Shown piece by piece: positions 25,247-34,543 of a stretch of 39,222 nucleotides of DNA. Both the position numbers and the translations under genes were made by a program. How positions within the stretch are numbered: the stretch's first letter is position 1; each line of letters begins with the position of its first letter. Location: contig JAFUTY010000001.1 of assembly GCA_017484005.1 (NCBI GenBank), forward strand, positions 1-39,222, in the 5' to 3' direction. Below the pieces are notes generated by a model. That model did no database searches and was not told the DNA's origin. It was given only the letters and a program-made list of their open reading frames with translations. The stretch is from Selenomonadaceae bacterium (lineage in GTDB: Bacteria > Bacillota > Negativicutes > Selenomonadales > Selenomonadaceae).

Positions 25247-26527
25247 TCACATTCCATAAATCATTGCTTTCATCATCAATTCTGGATCGCGCTCTTGAAC
25301 GATTTCAGCCTCTGGAAGCCATTCATCAGAAAACAGCGGCAGATTTTCAACCATTTCTTGAATGATCATTCGCACCGATTCAATTGCGTTCGAATCCTGT
25401 CTCGATTTCAAAAATTCTCCGAGCGTCATTCCAACAGTGAACATATCTTCCGCGTTGAGTGATCGCGTCGTTGGATCTAAGCTCGACAATCTCAAAATTG
25501 GATAGGAAATTTGATCGTTTGAAGTCATGAGAATTTCAGGACTCACCAATAATCCAGCCTGCTCTAATTTTTCTGAAACGATTTTTCCATCTTGATCGAG
25601 TCTCGCTAAAACCAAATGATTTTCAGTCGGCGAGCAGAATGTTTCGATTCCAGATTGTTTTAATCCATCCTCGAGAGCTCGAGCATTCGTGATAACTTGA
25701 TCAACATAATCCAAATATTCATCGCAAGTTATTTCGCGAAGAGTTATTGCGAGCGCAGCTAAAACATTTTTCTTGAGCGATACATGCCCTGTATCAATGA
25801 TTTTTTGTTCGAGAGGCGCGGCGAATTTTTCTCTGGATAAAATGATTCCGCTTTGAGGTCCATGGAGTGAATTGCTCGCCTCGAAAGTCACGACGTCTGC
25901 ATATGGAACTGGCGAATCCATTTTTCCCGCGACGATCAATCCTGCATTTTGTCCAAGATCAACCCAAACATTCGCTTGAACTTCATCGGCAATCGCGCGC
26001 AATTTTTTATAATCGATGTTATGAGGATAATGCACCGGCGAACAAATTATCAATTTTGGACGATGACGCACCGCTAAATATCTGAGCTTGTCGAAATTCA
26101 ATTTGAACGTTTCAGGATCAAGCGCAAATTTCACGAAATCATATTGCATCTGACTTCCAGTGCAATATTCCTTTTTTCGAAGATTGAACGATAGAATTTT
26201 ATCGCCGGGATTTGCTAGAGCTTGCAGTACAACTCGCGATGCCGCAATGATATTTCCCAATCGAACGATTGCATGCTCCGATTTGAAAATCTCGCAAGTT
26301 CGTTTGATTGTCAATTGCTCGACGCGACTGTAATGCTCAATCGAATTGTGCCCGATGTAATCATTTCCCAAAACGCTGCCTTTGAGATATTGAGAAAGTG
26401 GGGAAGCCGCGCTGTCAGTCGAAATCAATGACAGACTCGACATCTGTCGATCGAGCGAGAGTTTTAGCAACTTGCAGAGCTCCGGATCGAATTTTTTCAA
26501 TCGATCGAAAAGTTTTTTACCAATCAT
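25247..26527 (-). CDS. Serine hydroxymethyltransferase homologue lacking the PLP lysine
   Basis: 426 residues, aligned over its length with GlyA (about 417), but the active site is replaced. The PLP lysine motif THK(T/S)L-GPRGG reads ASNSLHGPQSG, with Asn219 where lysine should be. The D-AH-AGL motif reads DLGQNAGL: Asp190 is kept, the ring-stacking His is Gln193. LIASEN reads LISTDS, the YAEGYPG-RYYGG loop reads NDYIGHNSIEHYSRVE and the folate-side HGGHLTHG is RKKEYCTGS. TENHLVL and the overall spacing are kept, so ancestry is clear. It cannot work as a normal PLP enzyme; a regulatory or binding role, or a different chemistry, is possible. Start ATG with AAGGAGG; follows the GntP gene by 22 bases. 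Confidence 0.75.
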   Translation of the reverse strand: MIGKKLFDRLKKFDPELCKLLKLSLDRQMSSLSLISTDSAASPLSQYLKGSVLGNDYIGHNSIEHYSRVEQLTIKRTCEIFKSEHAIVRLGNIIAASRVVLQALANPGDKILSFNLRKKEYCTGSQMQYDFVKFALDPETFKLNFDKLRYLAVRHRPKLIICSPVHYPHNIDYKKLRAIADEVQANVWVDLGQNAGLIVAGKMDSPVPYADVVTFEASNSLHGPQSGIILSREKFAAPLEQKIIDTGHVSLKKNVLAALAITLREITCDEYLDYVDQVITNARALEDGLKQSGIETFCSPTENHLVLARLDQDGKIVSEKLEQAGLLVSPEILMTSNDQISYPILRLSSLDPTTRSLNAEDMFTVGMTLGEFLKSRQDSNAIESVRMIIQEMVENLPLFSDEWLPEAEIVQERDPELMMKAMIYGM

Positions 26528-26549
26528 TGAGATCCTCCTTTCGAAAAAT

Positions 26550-27965
26550 TTAAGCGATTCCAGTGATCATGAAAAATAGAATGCAAAGGAATGGAACGAA
26601 GAATTTCATCGCCATCAAAACAATGATATCGTAATAAGTTTCTTTGTGAGTCAAGCCGCAAATCGCTAAAAGAGTCACCAATGCGCCGCAATGTGGAACT
26701 GGATCTATTCCGATTGACGCAATTGCAACGATTCGATGAAGAGCTTCGAGCGGAATTCCCTGCATCGATGCCATCTGCGCCCAAGTTTCACCGAGCATCG
26801 ACAGCGCGATAGTTAATCCTCCGGAAGCTGAACCAGTGATTCCGCCCATGATATTCGTCGTGATAACTGCTGAAACGAGAGGTCCAGCACTGTCACCAAT
26901 CGCGATGAGAATTTCTTTGATCGGCAAAAATCCTGGCAAACTCACCATCACTGAACCAAACGCGAATCCCGATGCAACATTCAAAACTGCCGCGCATGAT
27001 GAAACTGCACCATAATTGATCGTCGCGAGAAAATTTTCACTTCCGCTTTGCAAACGTTTTCGACCGATATATCCTGCCGCGATTGAACTCAAAATCAATG
27101 CAACACTGATTGACCAGATCGCTTGAATTTTTCCAACACTCGCCGCAAGCAGACTCAATTTCAACGGCAAAAATTTCTCGAGACTTGATTCATCCCAATG
27201 AAATCCCCATTCCCAACCGAATGGATTACTCAAAATCACATTGATAACAATGACCATCGCGAGCGGTATAATTGCGAATTTCCAATCTGGAAGCCGTCGA
27301 TCTTTTCTTTGACGCTGCTCTAATTCTCCACCATATCCCTCGCCTTGAGCCTGCAGAGATTTTGCGCGATAAGTCAGCCACCCCATGCTAATCGCGAGAA
27401 ATAAAGCTGATGCAAAAATTCCGATTCCGATTCCTGCCCAAGTTGAAGTTCCAAAATATGAGCTCGGAATAATATTTTGAATCTGTGGAGTGCCAGGCAT
27501 CGCAACCATCGCGAGAGAAAAAATTCCCATCCATAGAGTCGCTGGTAAAAGTCGCTTGGGAATATTAGCTTTTCGAAAAATTTCTGCACCGAATGGATAC
27601 ATGACAAATGCAACGACAAAGACACTCAATCCGCCGTAAGTCAATGCAACACATCCGAGCAGCACTGCAAGAATCGCTCGAGTCTCGCCGAGAATCGCAA
27701 TGATCTTTCCAGCGATAGCTGATGCGAGTCCACCTTTTTCCATTAATCGAGCAAACACTGCGCCGAATAAAAATACTGGATAATAAGTTTTTACATATTC
27801 CGCGAGCCGAGTCATATACAACTCACTGTAAGTTGGCATGATTCCAAATTCGCTCAAAATTGCCGCGAGCACTGCAAAGAATGGCGCGATTAGAATGATT
27901 GACCAGCCGCGATAGGCAAACATCATCAAACCGCCGATTGCTACAATTACGCAAAATGTTTCCAA
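26550..27965 (-). CDS. GntP-family permease (gluconate/carboxylate type)
   Basis: 471 residues, a polytopic inner-membrane protein with about 12 hydrophobic segments. The GntP-type sequence is visible: FGAVFARLMEKGGLASAIAGK near residue 65 and the MPGTPQIQNIIPSSYFGTSTWAG segment near 155, which in GntP transporters lies at the substrate path. These are proton-coupled symporters of sugar acids or other organic acids. The start is TTG with GGTGG eight bases before. It precedes the SHMT-like gene by 22 bases, so the two form a unit; a hairpin separates it from the lipoprotein gene upstream. Substrate unknown. Confidence 0.88.
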   Translation of the reverse strand: METFCVIVAIGGLMMFAYRGWSIILIAPFFAVLAAILSEFGIMPTYSELYMTRLAEYVKTYYPVFLFGAVFARLMEKGGLASAIAGKIIAILGETRAILAVLLGCVALTYGGLSVFVVAFVMYPFGAEIFRKANIPKRLLPATLWMGIFSLAMVAMPGTPQIQNIIPSSYFGTSTWAGIGIGIFASALFLAISMGWLTYRAKSLQAQGEGYGGELEQRQRKDRRLPDWKFAIIPLAMVIVINVILSNPFGWEWGFHWDESSLEKFLPLKLSLLAASVGKIQAIWSISVALILSSIAAGYIGRKRLQSGSENFLATINYGAVSSCAAVLNVASGFAFGSVMVSLPGFLPIKEILIAIGDSAGPLVSAVITTNIMGGITGSASGGLTIALSMLGETWAQMASMQGIPLEALHRIVAIASIGIDPVPHCGALVTLLAICGLTHKETYYDIIVLMAMKFFVPFLCILFFMITGIA

Positions 27966-27998
27966 TTAAAAAGACCACCTATCTCCAGAATGTAATAA

Positions 27999-28030
27999 GA
28001 GCGTCTCGAAAAATTTTACTCGAAACGCTC
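27999..28030 (-). terminator. Hairpin after the binding-protein gene
   Basis: On the minus strand GAGCGTTTCG pairs with CGAGACGCTC (10 bp, one wobble) around a 12-base loop; the sequence after it is TTATTACATT, a weak T-run. It may end only part of the transcript or protect the 3' end, letting some transcription reach the GntP gene. Confidence 0.6.
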
Positions 28031-28058
28031 TCAAAAACAATCTTAGAATTTCACATTT

Positions 28059-29636
28059 TTACATTGCCGGTCTGATCAAATTCGTGATCCAATAATAATC
28101 GGAAGGATACATCTTGACGCCGTCGATATATTTTGCGTTGACGATGTTTGTCTGTGGATAGCCGAAGAACAGCGATGCGCCGTCATTCATCAGAATCTGC
28201 TGCAGTTCAATGATATATTCGCGACGCTTTGCAGGATCAAATTCCATTGATAACTGCTCGAGCTTTGCATCATATTCCGGATTCGAATAGCCAGATCCAT
28301 TTTGCGGATTCGATCCATCTTTATTCGTCTTCCAATACCACGTCAAAAAGATTTCTGGATCGCCAGTATTTGCCGTCGTGATATTCGAAATCAACAGATC
28401 ATATTCGCCTTTGATTCCCATGCCGTCGATCAAATTATAATCCACCGTGTTGATTTTGATATCGAAACCGAGCTTTTTGAGATCCGATTGAACAGCTTCC
28501 GCATAAAGTGGAAGTTCCGCGCGCGAATTATAAACTACAAAATCGAGCTCGAGTTTCTTTCCATCTTTATCACGAATTCCATCGCCGTCAGAATCTTTCC
28601 ATCCCGCTTCATCGAGCAATTTTTCCGCGCGTTCAGGATTGTAAGAGTTCGGATCTGTCAATTGATCGAATCCATAATCAAGTGAGGGAGGAACTGGAGC
28701 TTTGCCAGGAATGAATGTGCCTTTCAACAAAATATCGTTGTAAGTCTCTCGATCACAGCCGGAAATCAATGCCGCTCGAACTTTTGGATCGCTCAAAATG
28801 TGATCTGGATTTTGATTGAGTCTCGCCAAAACTACTCGAAGTGATGAAATCTCGTCGACTGTGAATTTATTGTTGCCTTTGAAAAGCTCGATATCTCCCG
28901 CCGCGATATTCACTGCAACATCGACATCGCCGGATTGAAGAGCCATTGCGCGAGTGTTGGGATCGTCAATCGAGGGAATTTCGACTGTTGGATATGGAAC
29001 TTCGCCTGCCCAATAATTATCATTGCGTTTCATGACAGCTCGCTCTTTGACGAATGACTCGACTTGATATGGTCCAGTGCAAATTGGTCCTTCCTTCGAG
29101 AAATCGCGATTCGATTCTGCCGCAGTGTCAACGATTATGAACAGAGGATCTGCCAAATATCCAGGCATTCCAGGAAGAGGTTTCGATGTTTGAATCACGA
29201 GATTTTGTCCGTCAGCAGTCATCGAGACATATTCGAAGAATGTTGCCGCTCGATTATTTTTCTGGAAAGCGCGCTCAATCGATGCTCGAACTGATTCAGC
29301 TGTCAAAGAATCGCCGTTCGAAAATTTTACATTGTCTCGAATTTTGAAAGTCCAAGTCAAATGATCATCACTGACACTCCAGCTTTCAGCAAGCCATGGC
29401 TCGATTTCCATTTTGTCATTGAATTTCGTCAAGCATTCACCGAGTCCATATCGCATCACAACCCAGCCGAAATAATTTTGAGTCGGCTCGAGAGTATCGG
29501 CGAAATTTGTAACTCCAACTTTCAAAACATTCGGATCTCCACCTTTTGACGCAGAATCATCTCCACATCCAACGACAAACATCGCTGCAATTCCGAGACT
29601 CAGACATTTGATCAGATTTTTGGTAGATTTTTTCAC
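28059..29636 (-). CDS. Extracellular solute-binding lipoprotein, family 5
   Basis: 525 residues. It begins MKKSTKNLIKCLSLGIAAMF, a signal peptide, followed by a lipobox VVGC (Cys24), so it is anchored to the outside of the membrane. The body is family 5 (peptide/nickel) binding protein: LAESWSVSDDHLTWTFKIRD, KFSNGDSLTAESV, GTGPYQV-like CTGPYQVESF and a C-terminal EYDAKLEQL. DSDGDGIRDKDGKKLEL near residue 350 is frequent in this family. It follows the two permease genes under the cobalamin riboswitch, suggesting a cobalt chelate or a corrinoid precursor as ligand; the sequence alone does not show this. Confidence 0.92.
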   Translation of the reverse strand: MKKSTKNLIKCLSLGIAAMFVVGCGDDSASKGGDPNVLKVGVTNFADTLEPTQNYFGWVVMRYGLGECLTKFNDKMEIEPWLAESWSVSDDHLTWTFKIRDNVKFSNGDSLTAESVRASIERAFQKNNRAATFFEYVSMTADGQNLVIQTSKPLPGMPGYLADPLFIIVDTAAESNRDFSKEGPICTGPYQVESFVKERAVMKRNDNYWAGEVPYPTVEIPSIDDPNTRAMALQSGDVDVAVNIAAGDIELFKGNNKFTVDEISSLRVVLARLNQNPDHILSDPKVRAALISGCDRETYNDILLKGTFIPGKAPVPPSLDYGFDQLTDPNSYNPERAEKLLDEAGWKDSDGDGIRDKDGKKLELDFVVYNSRAELPLYAEAVQSDLKKLGFDIKINTVDYNLIDGMGIKGEYDLLISNITTANTGDPEIFLTWYWKTNKDGSNPQNGSGYSNPEYDAKLEQLSMEFDPAKRREYIIELQQILMNDGASLFFGYPQTNIVNAKYIDGVKMYPSDYYWITNLIRPAM

Positions 29637-29653
29637 AAGATAACCTCCTTAAA

Positions 29654-30466
29654 TTACTGCCGCGGATCTAAAACATCGCGGAGAGAATCGCCCCATAAAT
29701 TGAAAATCGCAACGACGATGAAAATTGCCGCGCCGGGATAAACCATCAGCCATGGCGACGTCTGAATATATTGCCGCCCTTCATTGAGCATCAACCCCCA
29801 CTCTGGAGTTGGAGGCTGTGCACCAAATCCTAGAAATGATAATCCAGCGATTTCCATGATCATCGTTCCGATATCCATTGCGCCAGTGATAACAATCATC
29901 GGAAGGATGTTCGGAAGAATGTGCCGCGTGAGAATATTGATCGTCTTTGTTCCATTGACTTGCGCCGCGATAATAAAATCATTGTTGCGAAGTTTGATAA
30001 CGAGACTTCGAACGAGTCGAGCATATTTAGCCCAGCCGACAATCAATAAAGCAAGAATCGTGTTGACGATCGATCCTCCCAAAATTCCAGCGATCGCAAT
30101 TGCTAAAACGACTCCAGGAAATGACAACATCATGTCAGCGAGTCTCATTAAAACGATTTCGATTTTTCCACCGAAATATCCAGATAAAACTCCAACAATC
30201 GTCCCGACAATCGCGAGTAATAATACGAGGCAGATCGTCATTGCGAGCGAGACTTGAGTTCCGCAAATGATTCTCGAAAAAGTATCTCGACCGAGTTTAT
30301 CAGTTCCGAGCAAATGTTCAGATGAGGGCGGCTGTAAAACATTTCGCATATTTCCGTCATATGGATCCTGCGGCGCGAGATATGGTGCAAAAATCGCGAT
30401 CAATACAATCAAAATCACGAGCGCAGTGTAGATTGAAAAAAGTTTGTGAGCTCGAATGAATTCCAT
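29654..30466 (-). CDS. Peptide/nickel-type ABC importer, permease C
   Basis: 270 residues, with a first membrane helix at about 10-30 and five further helices. The family signatures are present: HLLGTDKLGRDTFSRII after the first helix, and the EAA-type loop HILPNILPMIVITGAM with GLSFLGFGAQPPTPEWG at the end. ATG 30466 overlaps the stop of permease B by one base; the longer frame reading from 30559 has no matching start. Operon with permease B and the lipoprotein. Confidence 0.93.
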   Translation of the reverse strand: MEFIRAHKLFSIYTALVILIVLIAIFAPYLAPQDPYDGNMRNVLQPPSSEHLLGTDKLGRDTFSRIICGTQVSLAMTICLVLLLAIVGTIVGVLSGYFGGKIEIVLMRLADMMLSFPGVVLAIAIAGILGGSIVNTILALLIVGWAKYARLVRSLVIKLRNNDFIIAAQVNGTKTINILTRHILPNILPMIVITGAMDIGTMIMEIAGLSFLGFGAQPPTPEWGLMLNEGRQYIQTSPWLMVYPGAAIFIVVAIFNLWGDSLRDVLDPRQ

Positions 30467-31401
30467 CAACTCCGCGCTCCCTTCCGCAATTTTGGATCGA
30501 GATAATTGTAGGAAAGATCGACGAGAAAATTGATTCCCATGTATGCAATCGCAATCCAAAGCACGAATCCCTCAATCAATGGATAATCGCGCATCATAAT
30601 CGCTCGAACAGCCATGTTTCCAATTCCTGGATAAGAAAAGACAATCTCAATAACTGCAACTCCGCCGAGCAGCCAGCCGATTGACATTCCGAGGAGAGTT
30701 ATCAATGGCAGAACTGCATTTGGCAAAACATGTTTCCAAAGAATCGCCTGCTCACTTAATCCTCGAGCTCTCGCACCAATCACATAATCCTGATGTAATT
30801 CATCGAGAATCACTGTTCGAACTTGACGCACATACTTCGTTGATTGATAAATTGCCAATGTTATCGCCGGCAAAATGATCGAATTCGCTGTGACTTTCGA
30901 CGTTGCAATTGGAAACCAGCCGAGTTTCAATCCAAAAATGTACAATAGAATTAGTCCCAGCCAAAAACTCGGCATCGATACTCCAACGAATGAAAAAAAT
31001 CTTACAATATAATCGGGATATTCATTCTGACGGACTGCTGACAATATTCCTAACGGCAGTGAAATGATCAGAACGAAGATCACTGTGACAATCGCGAGGA
31101 GCAAAGTTCCAACAAATCCCTCGCTGAGTTTATCAAGGACTGGTTTTTTTGCGGAATATGACATTCCCATATCGCCATGCAGCAGTCCCCCAACCCAATT
31201 TCCATATTGAACGAGAAATGGTTGATCGAGTCCTAGCTCATGACGAGTCTGCTCCAAAACTTCTTCCGAGACGATTGTATCTGCAGATTCAAGGAGCATC
31301 GCCGCGGGATCTCCTGGTGCGAGATATGTGAGACAAAACGTCATGAAACTCACACCGATTAGAGTCACGAGCATTTGAATGAATCGATTTAGCAAAGGCA
31401 T
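30466..31401 (-). CDS. Peptide/nickel-type ABC importer, permease B
   Basis: About 311 residues with six membrane helices. Family signatures: TYLAPGDPA early, a long periplasmic loop, GLDQPFLVQYGNW, and the EAA-type loop SEQAILWKHVLPNAVLPLI, then VIEIVFSYPGIGNMAV. First gene after the cobalamin riboswitch and its terminator. The start is uncertain: ATG 31401 is only two bases after AGGAG, while the TTG at 31395 is eight bases after it and gives (M)LNRFIQMLVTLIG, the usual beginning of OppB-type proteins. Confidence 0.93.
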   Translation of the reverse strand: MPLLNRFIQMLVTLIGVSFMTFCLTYLAPGDPAAMLLESADTIVSEEVLEQTRHELGLDQPFLVQYGNWVGGLLHGDMGMSYSAKKPVLDKLSEGFVGTLLLAIVTVIFVLIISLPLGILSAVRQNEYPDYIVRFFSFVGVSMPSFWLGLILLYIFGLKLGWFPIATSKVTANSIILPAITLAIYQSTKYVRQVRTVILDELHQDYVIGARARGLSEQAILWKHVLPNAVLPLITLLGMSIGWLLGGVAVIEIVFSYPGIGNMAVRAIMMRDYPLIEGFVLWIAIAYMGINFLVDLSYNYLDPKLRKGARS

Positions 31402-31424
31402 CACTCCTAAAAAATATTCAACAC

Positions 31425-31461
31425 AAAATAAAAATTGCCCCTCCGATTTCTCAGAAGGGCA
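31425..31461 (-). terminator. Expression-platform terminator of the cobalamin riboswitch
   Basis: On the minus strand TGCCCTTCTGA pairs with TCGGAGGGGCA (31461-31436), then ATTTTTATTTT. It sits between the aptamer and permease B, as expected for B12-induced termination. Confidence 0.85.
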
Positions 31462-31482
31462 GATCTCTAGCGTCGAAAAATC

Positions 31483-31665
31483 TCCTCCCCATCACTCGCA
31501 GGTCAAACGGCGATTGTTGATTAGGCAATTCTCCTGGCTTCAGGTCATCGCTATCTGCGCCTTCTCAAGCTGAAAAGCCCAATGACATTTTTGCAGAATC
31601 GCTCGCTGTTACAGTGACGGGATCGCTTCGGCTTATACCGAATTCCTTATTGAGTCTTTCGACAC
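31483..31665 (-). promoter_or_regulatory. Cobalamin (B12) riboswitch
   Basis: On the minus strand the order of conserved parts is that of the cobalamin aptamer: GGAATTCGGTATAAGCCGAAGC (stem P3 region, 5' at about 31650), CCCGTCACTGTAACAGCGA (the conserved core), and the B12 box GAAGCCAGGAGAATTGCC (31541-31524; consensus AAGCCAGGAGACCTGCC), then GATGGGGAGGAG. A terminator follows before the permease B gene. High B12 should switch the importer operon off. Exact limits are approximate. Confidence 0.93.
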
Positions 31666-31693
31666 CCAATCCAATCCATATTCAATTTCTGTA

Positions 31694-31722
31694 AGTTTAG
31701 TAAAAAATTCAAAGAGGTGCAA
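31694..31722 (-). promoter_or_regulatory. Possible promoter of the riboswitch-importer operon
   Basis: On the minus strand TTGCAC (31722-31717), a 17-base spacer and TAAACT (31699-31694), starting a leader of about 285 bases that contains the riboswitch. Pattern-based only. Confidence 0.4.
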
Positions 31723-31829
31723 TATGAATTATCGAGACGTTGTCAGATTTTCGAACGACGTATAAAATTCGAAATATCGTTTGAAAAGCCTTGCAAGTTG
31801 TATCAAAATATTTATGGGATGTGAGATCT

Positions 31830-34529
31830 ATGGAAAATTTTATTGAGAAATGGAAATCGAGAGGCAATGAGCAGGCTGATTATCAAATTTTTTGGAATGA
31901 CTTGATTCGCGATTCTTGCGGAATTGAAAATCCTGATTCAGTCATGAAATTTCAAATTCCTGTCAAATTCAAAGATTCAACTGCTTTCGTCGATGCATGG
32001 ATTCCTGCAACGCGAATTTTGATCGAGCAAAAATCTCGCGGCAAAAAACTCGATGCGCCCGAGAGACAATCTGACGGAGCATTTTTGACTCCATATGAAC
32101 AGGCGAAAAGATATGACAATGCTCGAGCTGTAGATCAAAAAGCAAATTGGATTATCACTTCGAACTTCGATGAAATTTGGATTTATAACATGCGATTCGA
32201 GCGTCCAGAGCGTCATGTTTTGAAAATTCCACTCGAAGAAATTCCCGATCGCGATTTGAGATTTCTCGTCGACGCGGATAGAGCTGAAGCTTTTTCCGAG
32301 GAACAAATTTCTGAAGCAGCAGGCGATCTCGTTCAATCTTTTCGCGATCCATTCCTCGACGCAATCGATCAAAAAAATCCAGATCAAGTCCTCGCGCTGA
32401 ATAAACTCTGCATTCGACTGGTTTTCTGTCTGTATTCGGAAGACACTGGAATTTTCGAAAAGAGTTTATTCCTCGATTATTTGGAGGAGACTCGTCGATT
32501 TGATTCTGTTCCGATTTTCAAACTTCGACTCGCGCAATTGTTCATCACACTCAGCACGCCAATCGAAGAGCGTCACATCATGACAGAAATTCTGCTCCGT
32601 CGATTTCCATACGTTGATGGCGAATTGTTCAAAGATGATCCGACAAATGCACTCGATTCGCTTGCATTTTTTGACAGTCTTGACGAAAATTTTGATATGC
32701 GTGCGACTCTCGACAAGATTATCGATGCGAGCCGATATTTCAATTGGAAACCGATTTCGCCAGTCATATTCGGTGCGATTTTCGAATCGATCATGAATCC
32801 GGACAATCGTCGCGAGGATGGAGTTCATTTCACAAGTCCCGAGAATATTCATCGAGCGATCGATCCATTGTTCCTTGATGATCTGAATTCTGAATTCGAG
32901 ACTTGCGAGGATCTCGAGAAATTCCATGACAAGATTGCGAATCTAAAATTTCTCGATCCTGCATGTGGCTCTGGAAATTTTTTGACTGAGACTTATATCT
33001 CACTTCGAAAATTGGAAGATCGAATTCTCAAAAAGATCGATGGAAAAATCAAAGTCACAATTGAAAACTTCTTCGGAATTGAGATAAATGATTGGGCTGT
33101 CAATGTTGCAAAACTGGCACTTTGGATTTCCGAATCGCAGATGAATGGAATCGAGACTTTCCTTCCATTGAAAAAGAATGCAAACATCGTCGAGGCAAAT
33201 TCTCTCGAAATCGATTGGAAGTCTGTGATTCCGAACGCCGATTTTGTGATGGGAAATCCTCCATATGTTGGATATTCGATGCAGTCGCCGCGTCAAAAAT
33301 CGGAGATTCGCAAAATTTTCTCTGATAATCGAAACGCTGGAAAAATGGATTATGTCTGCGCATGGTTCAAAAAAGCTTCCGAATATATAAGGGATTCGCG
33401 ATCTGAAGTTGCATTTGTCTCAACAAATTCAATTTGTCAGGGCGAGCATGTCGGATTTCTTTGGAAAGATCTTTTAGACGATGGAATTGTGATCAATTTT
33501 GCGCATCGATCTTTCAAATGGAATAACGAATCTCCAGATCGAAAGCATGTTGCGAAGGTTTATTGCATCGTGACAGGATTATCGAGATTCAATCGAAATC
33601 AGAAATGGATTTTTGAAAATGGCGAAAAAATCTCGGCGAATCAAATCAATGGATATCTCCTCGATGCTCCGATAATTTGTGTCGAGAGATATGAAAAATC
33701 TTTGTGTGAAGTTCCAAGAATCATTCGTGGAAATCTTCCTCGAGACGGCGGAAATTTGATCATTGAGGCGGAAGATCTAGAAAAATTTCTCGAAAAAGAT
33801 CCTCGAGCTAAAAAATTCATTCGACCTTTCATGATGGGCGAGGAATTTATCAACAATCTGCCGCGATATTGTCTATGGCTTGTCGATGCTGAACCGAATG
33901 AAATGAGATCGATCAAAACGATTAGAGATCGAGTTGTCGCTTGCAAAAAATTTCGACTCTCGAGTAAAGCTGAACCGACTCAAGCCGCGGCAAAAACTCC
34001 ATGGCTGTTTGGACAAGTGATTCAGCCGACCGATGGAAATTTCATCGCGATTCCTGCAGTGTCAACAAGCAAGCGAAAATATCTGCCAATCGATTTTCTC
34101 ACATTCGAAACGATTGTGGGAAATCAGCTTTTCATCATTCCAAACGGCTCGCTTGATCTCTTTGGAATTCTCACATCGAAAGTTCATATGACTTGGATTC
34201 GAACTGTCGCCGGCAGATTGGGCAATGGATTCAGATATGCGACGAATGTTGTCTACAATACATTTCCATTTCCAAATCTCAATGCGAAACAGAAATCTCG
34301 AATCGAAGTTACAGCTCAAAAAATCCTCGATGCTCGATCAAATCATAAAAATTCATCGCTTGCAGATTTGTATGATCCGAATTTCATGCCGCCCGATTTG
34401 ATAAAAGCTCATGAAGAAAATGATCGGGCAGTTATCGATGCATATGGATTTCCAAAAAATATTTCTGAATCTGAAATTGTTGCGAGATTGTTTGAAATGT
34501 ATCAAAATCTGATTCAAAACTTTTCATGA
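31830..34529 (+). CDS. MmeI-like single-chain restriction-modification enzyme (type IIG/IIL)
   Basis: 899 residues from ATG 31830. Nuclease part: Asp55...Glu66-x-Lys68 (VDAWIPATRILIEQKSRGK) is a PD-ExK site with nearly the spacing known in MmeI. A helical linker follows (about 150-330). Methyltransferase part: LDPACGSGNF (about 375-384) binds S-adenosylmethionine and NPPY (476-479) is the N6-adenine catalytic motif. The target-recognition part is about 630-840 (RIIRGNLPRDGG, later RLGNGFRYATNVVYNTFPFP). Such enzymes cut DNA outside their site and protect their own DNA by methylating one strand. No separate partner gene. All motifs look intact. It lies between the riboswitch operon (divergent) and ubiD. 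Confidence 0.9.
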   Translation: MENFIEKWKSRGNEQADYQIFWNDLIRDSCGIENPDSVMKFQIPVKFKDSTAFVDAWIPATRILIEQKSRGKKLDAPERQSDGAFLTPYEQAKRYDNARAVDQKANWIITSNFDEIWIYNMRFERPERHVLKIPLEEIPDRDLRFLVDADRAEAFSEEQISEAAGDLVQSFRDPFLDAIDQKNPDQVLALNKLCIRLVFCLYSEDTGIFEKSLFLDYLEETRRFDSVPIFKLRLAQLFITLSTPIEERHIMTEILLRRFPYVDGELFKDDPTNALDSLAFFDSLDENFDMRATLDKIIDASRYFNWKPISPVIFGAIFESIMNPDNRREDGVHFTSPENIHRAIDPLFLDDLNSEFETCEDLEKFHDKIANLKFLDPACGSGNFLTETYISLRKLEDRILKKIDGKIKVTIENFFGIEINDWAVNVAKLALWISESQMNGIETFLPLKKNANIVEANSLEIDWKSVIPNADFVMGNPPYVGYSMQSPRQKSEIRKIFSDNRNAGKMDYVCAWFKKASEYIRDSRSEVAFVSTNSICQGEHVGFLWKDLLDDGIVINFAHRSFKWNNESPDRKHVAKVYCIVTGLSRFNRNQKWIFENGEKISANQINGYLLDAPIICVERYEKSLCEVPRIIRGNLPRDGGNLIIEAEDLEKFLEKDPRAKKFIRPFMMGEEFINNLPRYCLWLVDAEPNEMRSIKTIRDRVVACKKFRLSSKAEPTQAAAKTPWLFGQVIQPTDGNFIAIPAVSTSKRKYLPIDFLTFETIVGNQLFIIPNGSLDLFGILTSKVHMTWIRTVAGRLGNGFRYATNVVYNTFPFPNLNAKQKSRIEVTAQKILDARSNHKNSSLADLYDPNFMPPDLIKAHEENDRAVIDAYGFPKNISESEIVARLFEMYQNLIQNFS

Positions 34530-34543
34530 ATGGAGTTAGAAAA

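Noticed and set aside
31724..31765. 13-codon frame (MNYRDVVRFSNDV) with a good ribosome site
   Set aside because: AAAGAGGTG precedes the ATG well, but the frame is too short to support, overlaps the probable promoter of the divergent operon, and no coding signal can be judged at this length.
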